This document shows positions 54,301-64,000 of a stretch of 64,000 nt of DNA, piece after piece. This DNA is from Diogma glabrata (taxonomy: Eukaryota; Arthropoda; Insecta; Diptera; Cylindrotomidae). The stretch lies in NCBI GenBank assembly GCA_963693315.1, contig OY856186.1:71322019-71386018 (forward strand), read 5' to 3'. Numbering within the stretch: position 1 is the stretch's first letter; every line of letters begins with the position of its first letter. Position numbers and translations under genes: made by a program. The notes below the pieces were generated by a model that worked only from the letters and a program-made list of their open reading frames with translations, was not told the origin of the DNA and did no database searches.

Positions 54301-57300
54301 AATTTTTGAAATATTTTTAGAATTTTGTTTGAAAAAAGTTTGAATTTTTGATTTTATTATAATTTTTACAATATTTTTGGAATTTTGAAAGAAATATGAA
54401 TTTGTGATTTTGAAATATTTTCGTTAAATGGAGAGGTTTTTGAGTAGTTTGCTGATTGTATAATCTTTTCACTAAATTATGTTACTTTATGATCTGTTAT
54501 AATTTTCCGACAACGTATTGATGTTTCGTGTTAGTTTTGTAATACATATCTAAACAGAGATAAAAAATGCATGTACTTTAACAAAAAGTTATGTTTGATA
54601 TACATCGCTGCCCAAAACTAAACTAAAAAACTATGTCCTCATAAAAGTTTTTTGGCGAAAACTATATTTCAAAATCCTTAACCCAGACCGAAGTCTTGAT
54701 ATCTCAGAGCTGTGAGATTTCAGCCCCTCCATATTTTAGCTTTAGATTACATCTGAAAATGAGCATATAATAATTTTCAGTTGTAATTTCCCAAGGGCGG
54801 TGATAATTCGAAATAATTTTTTTGCCAAAAAATTCGAAAGCAAGTATATTGATAAAAGCACGAGGCCGTAGGCGGAGGGCTATTATCAATACCACTTGCT
54901 TGAGGAGTTTTTCAAAAAATTATGAGAATTTATCAACGAAAGAGGGGAATTCGTTTAGAAAATTTTTCGTCTTAGATTTATTTTAATTTAAACCAATGAA
55001 ATTCTCTAAAATGTAATGACATCATTCAATTTCACCAATAACATTTGAATTATACTAATAACAAATATTTATAAGTCTGGCCTACTGGGATATTAAAAAT
55101 TATCAGTCTAATTTTGAAATAATTAACTGATATCACAGTAGGCCAACGTATTATTCATAAAAAATATATAAAGAAATGAAAAATGGCAAAAAATTTTCTA
55201 AACGAATTCCCCTCGTTCGTTGATAAATTCCCATAATTTTTTGGAAAATTCCTCAAGCAAGTGTTATCGATAAAAGCCCACAGCCTACGGCCTCGTGCTT
55301 TTATAATATACTTGCTTTCGAAATTTTTAGCAAAAAATTATTTCGAATTTTCACCGCCCTTGGGAAATTACAACTGAAAATTTTTTGCCATTTTTCATTT
55401 CTTTATATATTTTTTATGAATTATACGTTGGCCTACTGTGATATCAGTTAATTATTTCAAAATTAGACTGATAATTTTTAATATCCCAGTAGGCCAGACG
55501 TATAAATATTTGTTATTAGTATAATTCAAATGTTATTGGTGAAATTGAATGATGTCATTACATTTTAGAGAATTTCATTGGTTTAATCACTTTAAATTAA
55601 AATAAAACTAAGGCAAAAAATGTTCAGTTGTAATTTCCCAAGGCGGGTGATAATTCGAAATAACTTTTTGCCAAAAATTTCGAAAGCAAGTATATTGATT
55701 AAAGCACGAGGCCGTAGGCCGAGGGCTATTATCAATACCACTTGCTTAAGGAATTTTTCAAAAAATTATGAGAATTTATTAACGAACGAGGGGAATTCGT
55801 ATAGAAAATTTTTTGCCATTTTTCATTTCTTTAAATATTTTTTATGAATTATACGTTGGCGCCTACTGTGGTGTCAGTTAATTATTTCAAAATTACACTG
55901 ACAATTTTTAATATACCAGTAGGACAGACGTATAAATATTTCTTATTAGTATAAGGGTCATTCCATTGTGACATACGTAACATTTTTACCCTTTTCAACT
56001 CATACTTTTGCCTATTATTCATAAAAAACATTGTTATTTTATGAAATTTATGTTATTTTATGCTATTATGCAGTTAGGAAATACACTATCAATGAAAAAA
56101 GCAGCAAATTAAATATATATTAAGTAATAATAACAAAATTCAGTGCTGTGACCAACGTAACAAAAAAAGTACCACAGTAAAACTTACTCACACTTTCAAA
56201 GCCATTTCTCTGAAAGTATGCCTTCAATAAATTCAAATTTAGGTTTTTATAAAGCACAAGTTATCTGTTTTTAAATAAGCATATGTTTTTCACAAATGCT
56301 ACATACAGTAGAGGTTCCCTTTAAAAAAAATTGTGTGACCAACGTAACAGAAAAAAACACATAAAAAAATAATGCATTTCTAACAACAATTTTATTACTT
56401 ATTTATTTTTTTCCATCTTTTAAACAATTTATTTGTTAACTTCCTATCTTTGGTATCAAAAATGACGGGCAAGTTTCCAATTAGATTAATTTTTCCACAC
56501 AACATAAACTTCATTGCAACTATTGAGGTTTATGTTTCCATGGAATGACCCATAATTCAAATATTATTGGTGAAATTGAATGTCATTACATTTTAGAGAA
56601 TTTCATTGGTTTAATCACTTTAAATTAAAATAAAACTAAGGCAAAAAATGTTCAGTAGTAATATCCCAAGGCCGGTGATAATTCGAAATAATTTTTTGCC
56701 AAAAATTTCGAAAGCAAGTATATTGATATAAGCACGAGGCCGTAGGCCGAGGGCTATTATCAATACCACTTGCTTGAGGAATTTTTCAAAAAATTATGAA
56801 AATTTATCAACGAACGAGGGGAGGGAATTCGTTTAGAAAAATGTTTGCCATGTTTCATTTCTTTATATATTTTTTATGTACTTTATTGTATTCACTGACG
56901 GCACTTGGGAAAACATGATTAATAATTTAATTGAAATAAACACTTGTTATTGTTTTGCAAACAGTATATTTGTTAAGTTTAATATAAATAACTAAAATTA
57001 ATTATAAAATTTAAATTAACCTTAACCGCTCTATCGATTTCGGTTGTTACACCATCTGCGAGAGCTTATGAACTGAGTTCATAAGCTCCCGTAGATGGTG
57101 TAACAACCGAAATCGATAGAGTGGTTAAGGTTAATTTAAATTTTATAATTAATTTTAGTTATTTATATTAAACTTAACAAATATACTGTTTGCAAAACAA
57201 TAACAAGTGTTTATTTCAATTAAATTATCAATCATGTTTTGCCAAGTGCCGTTAGTGAATACAATAAAGTACATAAAAAATATATAAAGAAATGAAACAT

Positions 57301-59820
57301 GGCAAAAATTTTTCTAAACGAGTTCCCCTCGTTCGTTGATAAATTCTGACAATTTTTTGAAAAATTCCTCAAGCAAGTGGTATTGATAATAGTCCTCGGC
57401 CTACGGCCTCGTGCTTTCATCAATATATTTGCTTTCGAAATTTTTGGCAAAAAATTATTTCGAATTATCACCGCCCTTGGGAAATTACAACTGAAAATTT
57501 TTAATATCCCAGTAGGCCAGACGTATAAATATTTGTTATTAGTACATATAATTCAAATTTTATTAGTGAAATTGAATGATGTCATTACATTTTAGAGAAT
57601 TTCATTGGTCACTTCAAATTAACAAATTCACTTTAAATTAAAATAAAACTAAGGCAAAAAATGTTCATGGAAATTTGTTTGAACAACGCTCTTGAATTTT
57701 GATTAAACAGCACCAAATTTATAATTAATTTATATGAACTGGTCTGATCGTTTAATGTAACAATACCTATTTAAAAAATATGTAAAATGAAGTTCTTTCT
57801 AATTTGAAGGTTTGGAAATAAGCCTTTAAAATACAATGCGAATTAAGAAAATATGTATAATCATCACAGTAATTCCATGTGCTTACACAATTTATAAAAA
57901 TTTAATGATATAAAGTATAAACATTCATAGGATAATTCAACGTGTTATCAGCGTCTCTCATTTTATTAAGGTGACACATTAAGTGTGACTCATTACCATA
58001 TTTTGCATACATATATTTTGTGACTCACATTGCTTTCACAATGAAGATTTACACATTTCGTTCACTCTGCATTATAATAAATTGTTCTGTTAATTTTATA
58101 AAAAACATTAAAAATTTAAATAAATCAAATCACTATCGTCTGGGTATATCGTGATTTGTGAATGTAATCTTAAATGCCTCTAAGGAGAAATTAGGACGCC
58201 AAATACTCTCCAAAAGATGTTAATAATGAAATCTGCCTTGGCGCTATCCCGAAAAAGAATACTGCCTAAAACGTTTAAAGAACGGAACACTAGGTCCAAA
58301 GAAAGGAGCTATATATGGGCGAAGCAAGTCATTATTAAAAGTATGTAGGAAAACAAAGAGTGAATGGTTATAGAAAAGATGCAGAGTTGGAAAGGGTTTA
58401 AAAATCCTTTCCAAATATGAAGGTCACCTATTTTATGAATCTTATTGAAACAAAATGTTAGGGCGAAGAATTAATTCAAAAGTAACAACAAAACTTCGCC
58501 TTTTTGTTTACATAGTAATTCTACTATCTTCTCACATTGTAATTATAAAATGGGTTTATATCGTAAAAATAATTAAAAACTGTTCATACAAATACTCACT
58601 TTAACTGTAATTTCTTCTGCCGCACAATGTATGTGCATCACTGCTGAATAACCGGCACATATAATTGATTTATGTTCTAAGATAACGACTTGAGCGTCAA
58701 AAATTTTACCGGTTTTAATTGGATTTGAGGCATCACATAACACAAAGCCGGGCGATACATCCTCTTCCTCAATGCCCTAAAATCAAAACGAAAATATAAA
58801 TAGAGACTCATTTTTGAGTTATAGAAGAAAATTTGACTCTTACTTTTAATTTAATTTTAACGTTTTCACCAGTACCAACAGATGTTACTTCAACGTCGTC
58901 TGACCATAGTTGATCTACTGAAACTTGTGTCTAAAACACATTACAAAAATTATTAATACTTATAATTTTAAAAATAAATTGGCTATTTACCCTATTCGGC
59001 ATAACCAATAAATTTTGTCCTTTTTTTGCTTCTCCTGATTCCACTTTCCCCATGCATACTGTACCCATATCCTTATATTTGTCAACTATTGGCATTATAA
59101 ATGGGCCATCTATTTTTCTATTTAAGGATGGTAGTTCGTCAATAAATGGTATAAATGGCGGACCTGAATACCAAGGACATAATGTACTATCAATCGATTC
59201 TTTAAGTCCTAATCCAGTTAATCCAGAGCAAGGCATAAATGTTAAATCTTTTGTTGGATTAAATCTATAAGATTATAAAAAGATGTAAATAAAAAGTAAG
59301 GTAGAACATATATAATTGAATTACCCTAATTTTTTTAGATAAGGTAATATTTTATCCTTGCATTCGTTGTATCTAACTTCGTCCCAATTTACAGTTGGAT
59401 CATCCATTTTATTAACTAATACTACTAAGTGTTTAACGCCAGCTGTTTTTGCTAACATAGCATGTTCTCGTGTTTGTCCCCCGCGATCGAAACCTGTTTC
59501 GAATTCTCCCTTGCGGGCAGATAAAACTAAAACTGCTAGATCGGCTTGTGCTGCACCACCAATCATATTGGGAACAAAACTTTTATGACCTGGCGCATCG
59601 AGAATTGTAAAATGTTTTTTATCAGTTTCAAAGTAGCATCGTCCGACTTCTACTGTTTTTCCTTTATCTCGTTCTTCTTGATTTGTATCTAGAGCCCATG
59701 ATAAGTACCAACTTTCACGAGATTTTTCTCTGGCTTCTCTTTCAAATTTCTCAAGTGTTCTTTTATCTACCATTCCTGTTAATGACATTATTTGTCCGCC
59801 AATTGTTGATTTACCGGCAT
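48312..59820 (-). CDS. eRF3: Eukaryotic release factor 3 (eRF3/GSPT1), six exons, 5' end missing
   Basis: The six exons are 59820-59325, 59264-58991, 58930-58844, 58776-58600, 48588-48420 and 48355-48312, in continuous phase, giving 414 residues. The protein is the GTPase partner of eRF1 in translation termination in the cytosol. GTPase motifs are seen in order: DAGKST (G1, with GHV expected in the missing upstream exon), DAPGH (G3), NKMDDP (G4) and PCSGLTG (G5). Domain II follows with PIVDKYKDMGTV and GIEEEDVSPGFVL, then domain III with AQVVILEHKSII, RPRFVKQDQVAIM and a C-terminal GRFTLRDENKTIAIGKVLK. It ends VIE and stop. The N-terminal extension typical of eRF3 is not in what I can read. 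One intron is about 10 kb and repeat-filled; the others are 59-67 bp. No damaged motif was seen, so the gene is likely functional. Confidence 0.92.
48420..48588 (-). CDS. eRF3: eRF3 exon e
   Basis: It reads ALICLVDKKTGEKSKTRPRF, VKQDQVAIMRIECSGLICLE, then PFKLFAQMGRFTLRDE. The acceptor is atttctag and the donor GATGAAA/gtaagt. Confidence 0.92.
49480..49690 (+). pseudogene. 5'-truncated Jockey-type LINE fragment in the eRF3 intron
   Basis: The plus strand reads RTDPEIIDKCPVCEGTPHDV followed by NHLS, which matches the C-terminal cysteine/histidine motif of the LINE at 9540-12960. It ends with a similar ctacaacaacaacatt tail. It is antisense to eRF3. Confidence 0.7.
49691..51266. other. eRF3 intron sequence without recognised features
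   Basis: This is AT-rich, without repeats that match elsewhere in the window. A short gaatgaatgaatgaaggaat run lies near 50943-50967. Confidence 0.45.
51267..52249. mobile_element. hAT-type element in the eRF3 intron, with nested foldback fragment
   Basis: The termini CAGTGTTGTCAGATT and CAGTGATGCCAGATT (inverted) are flanked by 8-bp sequences CGTAAGAC and GGTAAGAT, which match at six positions. The word cgggaaa recurs subterminally in both orientations. A short frame at 51667-51745 (AEFVNPEVAFNFSNRTLCKS) may be transposase-derived, but I do not recognise it. A piece of the 36783-type foldback family (from 51749) sits inside. Confidence 0.7.
51749..52150. repeat. Nested partial copy of the 36783-37538 foldback family
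   Basis: It starts gactggttgttaaagattat and contains cgcgctgcaaaatcatcaaa and the word tatatttctgatgatattt in the same order as the left arm of the 36783 element, with about 170 bp of unrelated sequence (51890-52050) between. Confidence 0.6.
52370..52620 (+). repeat. Repeat-like segment leading into the minisatellite
   Basis: It contains the phrase gtatgtctgtctgccggctg and gacgaaatctagaaaacggc, followed at about 52620 by the first gtgtcaaaaaatcgtcaagt unit. No gene is seen; short frames here are chance. Confidence 0.4.
52625..53400 (+). repeat. Minisatellite, ~130-bp unit
   Basis: Six imperfect units begin with tgtcaaaaaaatattgtcaa, or a close variant, and gtgtcaaa, at about 52630, 52790, 52928, 53067, 53200 and 53342. 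The middle units also share atttttatttattttttaccc and gaaattttattattattatt. Units have diverged by substitutions and small deletions. Confidence 0.8.
53440..54420 (+). repeat. Degenerate AT-rich tandem repeat, ~30-bp motif in higher-order units
   Basis: The motif gaatttttggaatattttta followed by gaattttgaaaaa recurs throughout with many variants (gatttggttagaatttttgg, gattttattataatttttat). Higher-order units of about 360 bp are suggested because the block at 53530-53760 is repeated at 53850-54080. Confidence 0.75.
55955..56551. mobile_element. MITE with GGGTCATTCCAT termini and ATAA duplication
   Basis: The ends GGGTCATTCCATTG and GGGTCATTCCATGG (inverted) are flanked by ATAA on both sides (55951-55954 and 56552-56555). 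The paralogous segment at about 55510-55530 shows the unoccupied site ttagtataattcaaatg with a single ATAA. The interior repeats the word aacgtaac. It is non-coding. Confidence 0.88.
56652..57494. repeat. Near-perfect palindrome of about 840 bp
   Basis: It is symmetric around 57075. The inner about 185 bp of each arm (56885-57062 and 57088-57265) are almost identical in inverted form, including cgctctatcgatttcggttg. The outer parts are two inverted copies of the cluster segment. Only a three-base spacer lies at the centre, between gagcttatgaac and gttcataagctc. Confidence 0.9.
57662..58599. other. eRF3 intron sequence near the exon d donor
   Basis: No repeat or gene is recognised. The region has ordinary AT-rich composition up to the gtgagt donor at 58599. 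Confidence 0.5.
58600..58776 (-). CDS. eRF3: eRF3 exon d
   Basis: It encodes 59 codons, from GIEEEDVSPGFVLCDASNPI to the HIHCAAEEITVK segment that opens domain III. The donor gtgagt begins the 10-kb intron. Confidence 0.92.
58844..58930 (-). CDS. eRF3: eRF3 exon c
   Basis: This is a 29-codon exon, TQVSVDQLWSDDVEVTSVG through GENVKIKLK, in domain II. The acceptor is gttttag and the donor AAAA/gtaag. Confidence 0.9.
58991..59264 (-). CDS. eRF3: eRF3 exon b (end of G domain, domain II start)
   Basis: It encodes FMPCSGLTGLGLKESID, CPWYSGPPFIPFIDELPSL, PIVDKYKDMGTVCMGKVESG and ends LLVMPNR. The acceptor is cttatag and the donor AATAGG/gtaaat. Confidence 0.92.
59325..59820 (-). CDS. eRF3: eRF3 exon a (G domain)
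   Basis: The acceptor is aattacag before ATGCCGGTAAATC (codon split G/AT) and the donor is TTAGG/gtaatt. It carries the P-loop end, MVDKRTLEKFEREAREKSRE (switch region), the G3 DAPGHKSFVPNMIGGAAQAD segment and NKMDDPTVNW. Confidence 0.92.
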
Positions 59821-61474
59821 CTGTAATTTTAAAATATATCTATTGGAATTCATATAAAACAAATTAGGCATCAGGTATAAAATCAAATTAACTAAGTAAT
59901 TTACTCGGTTAGGAATGTCCTCCATCAATACTGTTTCTATTGTCTAAATGAAGCAAATCAGGGAGACAACCTCTTTTAGCGAAAATTCAGCAACGCAATT
60001 TCTAGTGGTCTTGGACTACGCTAATATTGTCATATTGGTATGAAATAGAGAGGCAAGAGTCCAACTGAAGATTCAAACAGGCATATAGGGCAGTTAGTTC
60101 CTCGTGTTTGCTGTTCTTGTTATAAATGTAGAGTTTTGAAACAATTTGACCAGAGCTAAAGATAAAATAAACTAAAAATTTGTCGCCATTGTGTGCAGAT
60201 AAAAGAAGGAACCCAAAAAATCAGTCTAACTTTCGTAAACTAAGCTTTTTGTTTCGAAGGAAATCAGTGCAGAAGCGACGTTAATACTTCCGGACTCCGG
60301 TTGATTCTAGATAGTGAACAACTAGCAAAGAGGCATAGACAATTGCAGATTGCCTATCACGCGTCCAATTTCTCAATTTTCTAGCTCCATCTGTATCACT
60401 TGGCACACTTAGTCGAACCGGATAGGAGCAGGAAAGCTAAACCCAAGATCGCTAGATCGCGACCACTTAGTTTGCCAACATAACTCTTCTTTGAGAGGAG
60501 ACATTGGTAAAATCAGGTATTTTGACTTTTTATTCTATTACTTTCTTAAATGGAAGTCCCTCCACTCGTTTCTCCCTTCAACTTTCGAACTAAAGAGATT
60601 GCAGCAGAAGACTTCTAAAAGCTGATACTCTTAACAACTAGAAAATATAAAAAATGTGATATTTTATTATCCTACAAGGTGTCAGATTCTTAATAGTCAA
60701 ACAACTAAATAATGTGGCATCGATCTGAATAAGAAATTTAACTGAAAGTGCTTCTTTCCTAACACATTACACAACCCTTCAAAAACTAAAGATTCAAAGG
60801 TTTGGTGGAAGAAAATGTAGTTGTGCAAAGATGAGTAGAAGGAATCATTTTAGAGATATTGACCTAGAATATTGGTGTAATTGACAGTTGGCAGTCAGCG
60901 GTGCGTTTCAAAATTAACTATGGACTATGGTGAACCGCGGTTAACTTTATTCTACCAAATGTCGTTCCATAATTAACCAAAAAGTTTTAGCTCAATACTT
61001 GACGTCACTATTTTAACTATGACATTAGTGACATTATAACCTTATAATCGTGGTTAATTTCAAAACGCACTGCAGACAGTTGTTCATTACTAATTAGGAT
61101 TGAATCCGAAGCTGATTGAGAAATTTTGTTTACTGAATTGGAAAATAAGACAATTAAATTGGTACCCAGATTCTGCTTTTATTTTTGGTGAGTAAAATAA
61201 AATTATCGGTCGGGAAGAACCATATTTTAAAAGGTTCATAAACAGCGGGATGAAAAAATAGATATCTAGAATACAAAATAATGAACGCATCCTGTAAGGT
61301 TTAGTTAGTTTTCTATCCGATTTGTCAAGAACAATCGGTCTCCTTATTAGATGTAAATAATATTTCACTTCGTATCAATTATGGCGTATACATATATGTC
61401 CCACATTCGTCCTTATATGGAATTTTGTTATATGTGTTATTATGGTTTTCCATTGGGAGTAACGAAATCCGAAG
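59821..61474. other. Presumed eRF3 intron or upstream sequence
   Basis: I looked for the exon carrying the GHV part of the P-loop and did not find it. The only structured element is a small MITE at 60900-61073. Two small open frames near 61090-61600 are not convincing. Confidence 0.4.
60900..61073. mobile_element. Small MITE with GTGCGTTT termini
   Basis: The left end gtgcgtttcaaaattaac and the right end (inverted) gtgcgttttgaaattaacca form terminal repeats of about 20 bp around a 130-bp interior with ggttaact- and taaccaa-like inverted words. The target duplication is not certain. Confidence 0.6.
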
Positions 61475-64000
61475 TTCGACGTCCACGCCGTGCTGCCTGG
61501 TTAATGCTGGCAGAATTAGGTTGGAGTACCGGAGACAAACAGAGTAAAAACTGCTTAGCCAATCATGGTACATCACGGCGAATTGGCGCTTTAAGACCAA
61601 TGCGACTCAAGCGTCTGTTCTCCATGTAAGGGGCGGTTTGAAGCGGGTGTCTGTCTTGGATCAAGCGGCTCGCTATATAAACGTGTAAAAAGGTTGTTTC
61701 TTGTAACCTTAAGATGCAAAACGGACACGTTCACGACAATTTGGGTTGGGTCTAAGGTTAACACCCTAACTCCGGAAAAAAAATATTTGTGAAATTTGGA
61801 AATCAGAGCAAGAATAACAAACCCGGACTTCAAAATAGAATTTTACCTGGACGTGAAAAAGGGCCAGAATACCGAATCGGAACGTGGAATGTGCGCAGCC
61901 TGAGCGCTCCTGATGCTCTTATAAGTCTAGAAACAGAGGCTGAGAGGTATGGGATGGATATCATAGCTCTGCAAGAAATTAGACAGCCACTAATAGGAAA
62001 ACTAGATTTGGATAGTCAATCTCTATACTGTAGTGGTCATCCTTCTCGAAGAGAATTTGGAACTGGATTTCTTGTTGGTACACGCATACAAGAAGCCGTG
62101 ATGAAATGCATCCCGGTCAGTGAGAGGATTTGCTACCTTCGTGTACGTGGTACATATAACAATATTTCATTGCCGTGCATGCACCTACTGAAGCTAAGAC
62201 CGTCGACGAGAAGGATACTTTCTACATAGCACCGGAAGAGGTTATGAAACAAACACCAACACGCGACTTCATTATGGTTCTTGGTGACTTTAATGGGCAG
62301 GTTGGAAGAGATATCTCTTATGGACATGGGGTGGGTCCCCATGGGGACCCGAATTATAATTATAATGGGGAGAGAATGACTGAGTTTGCATTATCAAATA
62401 ATTTGAGAATTGCCAGTACTTTCTTTCCGCATCGATCGATTCATAAGCAGACTTGGATCTCACCGAATGGAAACACTCGAAATCAAATTAATCACGTGCT
62501 AGTAACAGCACGTTTCTTTTCTAGTGTTCTGGATGTGCGATCCTTTAGAGGTGCATAATACATTGGAAGTAATCACTTCCTTGTATGTGCTAAAATAGGG
62601 TTCCACTTCCCAAACCCAAGCAATCCGAAATTCAATCAACGGAAACGTTTTACCATCTCATCACTAAAGAATGCTGAAACAGACGAGAGATATCAAAACC
62701 ATATTGCCGAAACATTGGAGAAATTGGAAAACATTAATGGAGACGTCGATAAGTCATGGTATTTGTTCAAAGATGCTGTTTTAAGCGCTGCTGAGGGAAT
62801 ACTTGGACGACGACAAAATCAGTCCCAGAAGCCATGGATGGATTAAGCATGTCTTGACGCTATTGAATACAAAAGAGATTACTACCTGAAATGTCTGCGA
62901 GTACGCAACCAGGTCCACGAAGGAGAACTATAAACTGGCAAGACAAGTAGTTACAAAGCTATGTAGACGAACGAAGCGAGAACGGTGGAAGAGAAAGTGT
63001 GAGGAGATTAAAAGCTTCAATAAGGAATATCAATCGCGTAACTTCTTTCAACAGGTTAAAACCTCAAAGAAGGGTCCTCAAACTAGATCGACTGCTATTC
63101 AAAACGAAGATGGGAGGGAAGCTACAAGTAGACCTTAAAAATATTTTAGATACTTGAGCCGCTTATTTTGAAAATCTTCTCAACTTAAGTGACCAGCAAC
63201 AAGTCGGGCGACGAGCAAAGTGTATTCGTGCGTCAAAGGTACATGTAGACGAACCAACCAAAGAGGAATTCGATGCGGCGCTGTCAAAATTAAAACGCAA
63301 TAAAGCACCTGGTATCGACGATATAACATCCGAAATGATTGTACATGGTGGTGAAACTCTATCCTTAAGATTGTTTCAACTTGTTCAAATGATTTGGAGG
63401 ACTGAAACCATGCCACAGGACGGGAAGACAGCTATGCTGATGCCAATCCATAAAAAAGGTAATCGCCGACAATGTGCAAACTACAGAGGAATTGCTCAAC
63501 TCTGCACAGCATATAAGATCTTTGCTTACATTTTTCTATCCAAAATCAATCCTTTCGCTGAACAACTGTTTAAAGCATATCAGTGTGGCTTCCGGCGGGG
63601 CTGAGGTATCACCGATGCACTTTTCTCGATTAGGATGATTTTAGAAAAGTGCCGAGGGTTCAACATACCATTAGGCAGACCTACGACTCTCTCGAACGAG
63701 AGACTTTATGGTCTGCTCTGGTGTCAATGGGAATCCCTGGTAAACCGGTATCACTATGCAAAATGACAGTACAGATTTCTCAATGCTGTGTACGAGTGGA
63801 GAACGAAATATCAATGTTTTTAAAGTCGACTCCGGTTTAAGACAAGGTGATGCTATCTCTCCTATACTTTTTAATTTAGCCTTGGAATATGTGTGCTGTC
63901 AAAAGAAATTACCGACTAACAACAATATCTTGTCAATAAACTCACTACAGATGATCGCGTACGTTGATTATGTTGTCATCCTCGGCGAAAGTGAAGCTGT
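61475..64000 (+). mobile_element. RTE-type LINE, copy 2, truncated by the window end
   Basis: It is collinear with copy 1 from the ttcgacgtccacgccgtgct word. The endonuclease starts at about 61870 with RIGTWNVRSLSAPDALIS and ALQEIRQP, in the frame 61789-62229. After a frameshift near 62170 it continues with HAPTEAKTVDEKDTF, VLGDFNGQVGRD and QTWISPNGNTRNQ to about 62555. The reverse transcriptase begins at about 63260 (KLKRNKAPGIDDITSEMI, PIHKKGNRRQCANYRGIAQL, FAEQLFKAYQCGFRRG). At 63965-63976 the active site reads YVDY instead of YADD. Multiple stops are present, so it is inactive. Confidence 0.85.

Larger units (their letters stand above)
54776..57661. repeat. Cluster of long inverted and direct repeats in the eRF3 intron
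   Basis: A segment of about 190 bp (from cagttgtaatttcccaag through the palindromic cgaggccgtaggc word to aacgaattcccctc-type ends) occurs five times: about 54778 (+), 55377 (-), 55624 (+), 56652 (+) and 57494 (-). A second segment (aattcaaatgttattggtga ... aatttcattggttt) occurs four times in both orientations. Together they can pair over hundreds of bases. No coding capacity is supported; small frames over these repeats are chance. Confidence 0.85.

Noticed and set aside
52625..54420. Possible CRISPR-like array
   Set aside because: Units are long, tandem and diverged without unique spacers, and the context is an intron of a eukaryotic gene. It is a minisatellite.
54704..57595. Several 60-80-codon frames containing KARGRRPR-like sequence
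   Set aside because: All fall on copies of the cgaggccgtaggc inverted repeat and occur in both orientations, so they are chance translations of a non-coding repeat.

Overview
The window looks like an AT-rich insect nuclear genome. Two intron-containing host genes can be read, both on the minus strand, and most of the remaining sequence is transposable elements and their debris. Introns carry GT..AG boundaries, the release-factor protein follows the arthropod eRF3/GSPT1 family closely, and the repeats (RTE, Jockey and CR1-like LINEs, Ty3/gypsy elements, hAT and TA-flanked foldback elements) are typical of insects. I cannot name the order or species from sequence alone.

Layout. 1-9.4 kb is a field of foldback/MITE-type elements (843-1195, 3003-3149, 4330-5196, 5287-7902, 7965-8123) bracketed by two inverted copies of a repeat with a tRNA-like head (1575-2165 and 8366-9330). 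9.5-15.8 kb holds a decayed Jockey-type LINE and fragments of at least three other LINEs. 16-19 kb has direct repeats, a MITE with GC-rich termini and one unexplained GC-rich 52-bp exon-like island. 19.7-28.1 kb is LTR retrotransposon territory: a gag fragment on the plus strand, then a minus-strand gypsy element whose 5' leader is split by a second, internally deleted gypsy element with both LTRs and an ATAT target duplication.

29.1-33.0 kb is an organic anion transporting polypeptide (Oatp/SLCO) gene: six exons, about 765 residues seen, first exon(s) not found, with a hAT-type element in one intron. 33.7-36.7 kb is a nearly complete but frameshifted CR1/Jockey-like LINE. 36.8-47.1 kb contains a TA-foldback element, an RTE-type LINE carrying two MITE insertions, and four copies of a short repeat, three of which end in the same 3' tail as the CR1-like LINE.

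48.3-59.8 kb is the eRF3 gene (translation termination GTPase): six exons, 414 residues covering the GTPase core and the C-terminal domains. The 5' exon(s) are not found. Its 10-kb intron is filled with a hAT-type element, two minisatellites and a cluster of long inverted repeats that includes a near-perfect palindrome of about 840 bp. A second RTE copy starts near 61.5 kb and runs off the window end.

The two host genes show no functional link: one is a membrane transporter and the other a translation factor. The strongest observations are the repeat interactions that the window itself documents: nested insertions with target duplications, paralogous empty sites, sharing of a LINE tail by a non-autonomous repeat, and hairpin-forming inverted repeats inside an intron of an essential gene.
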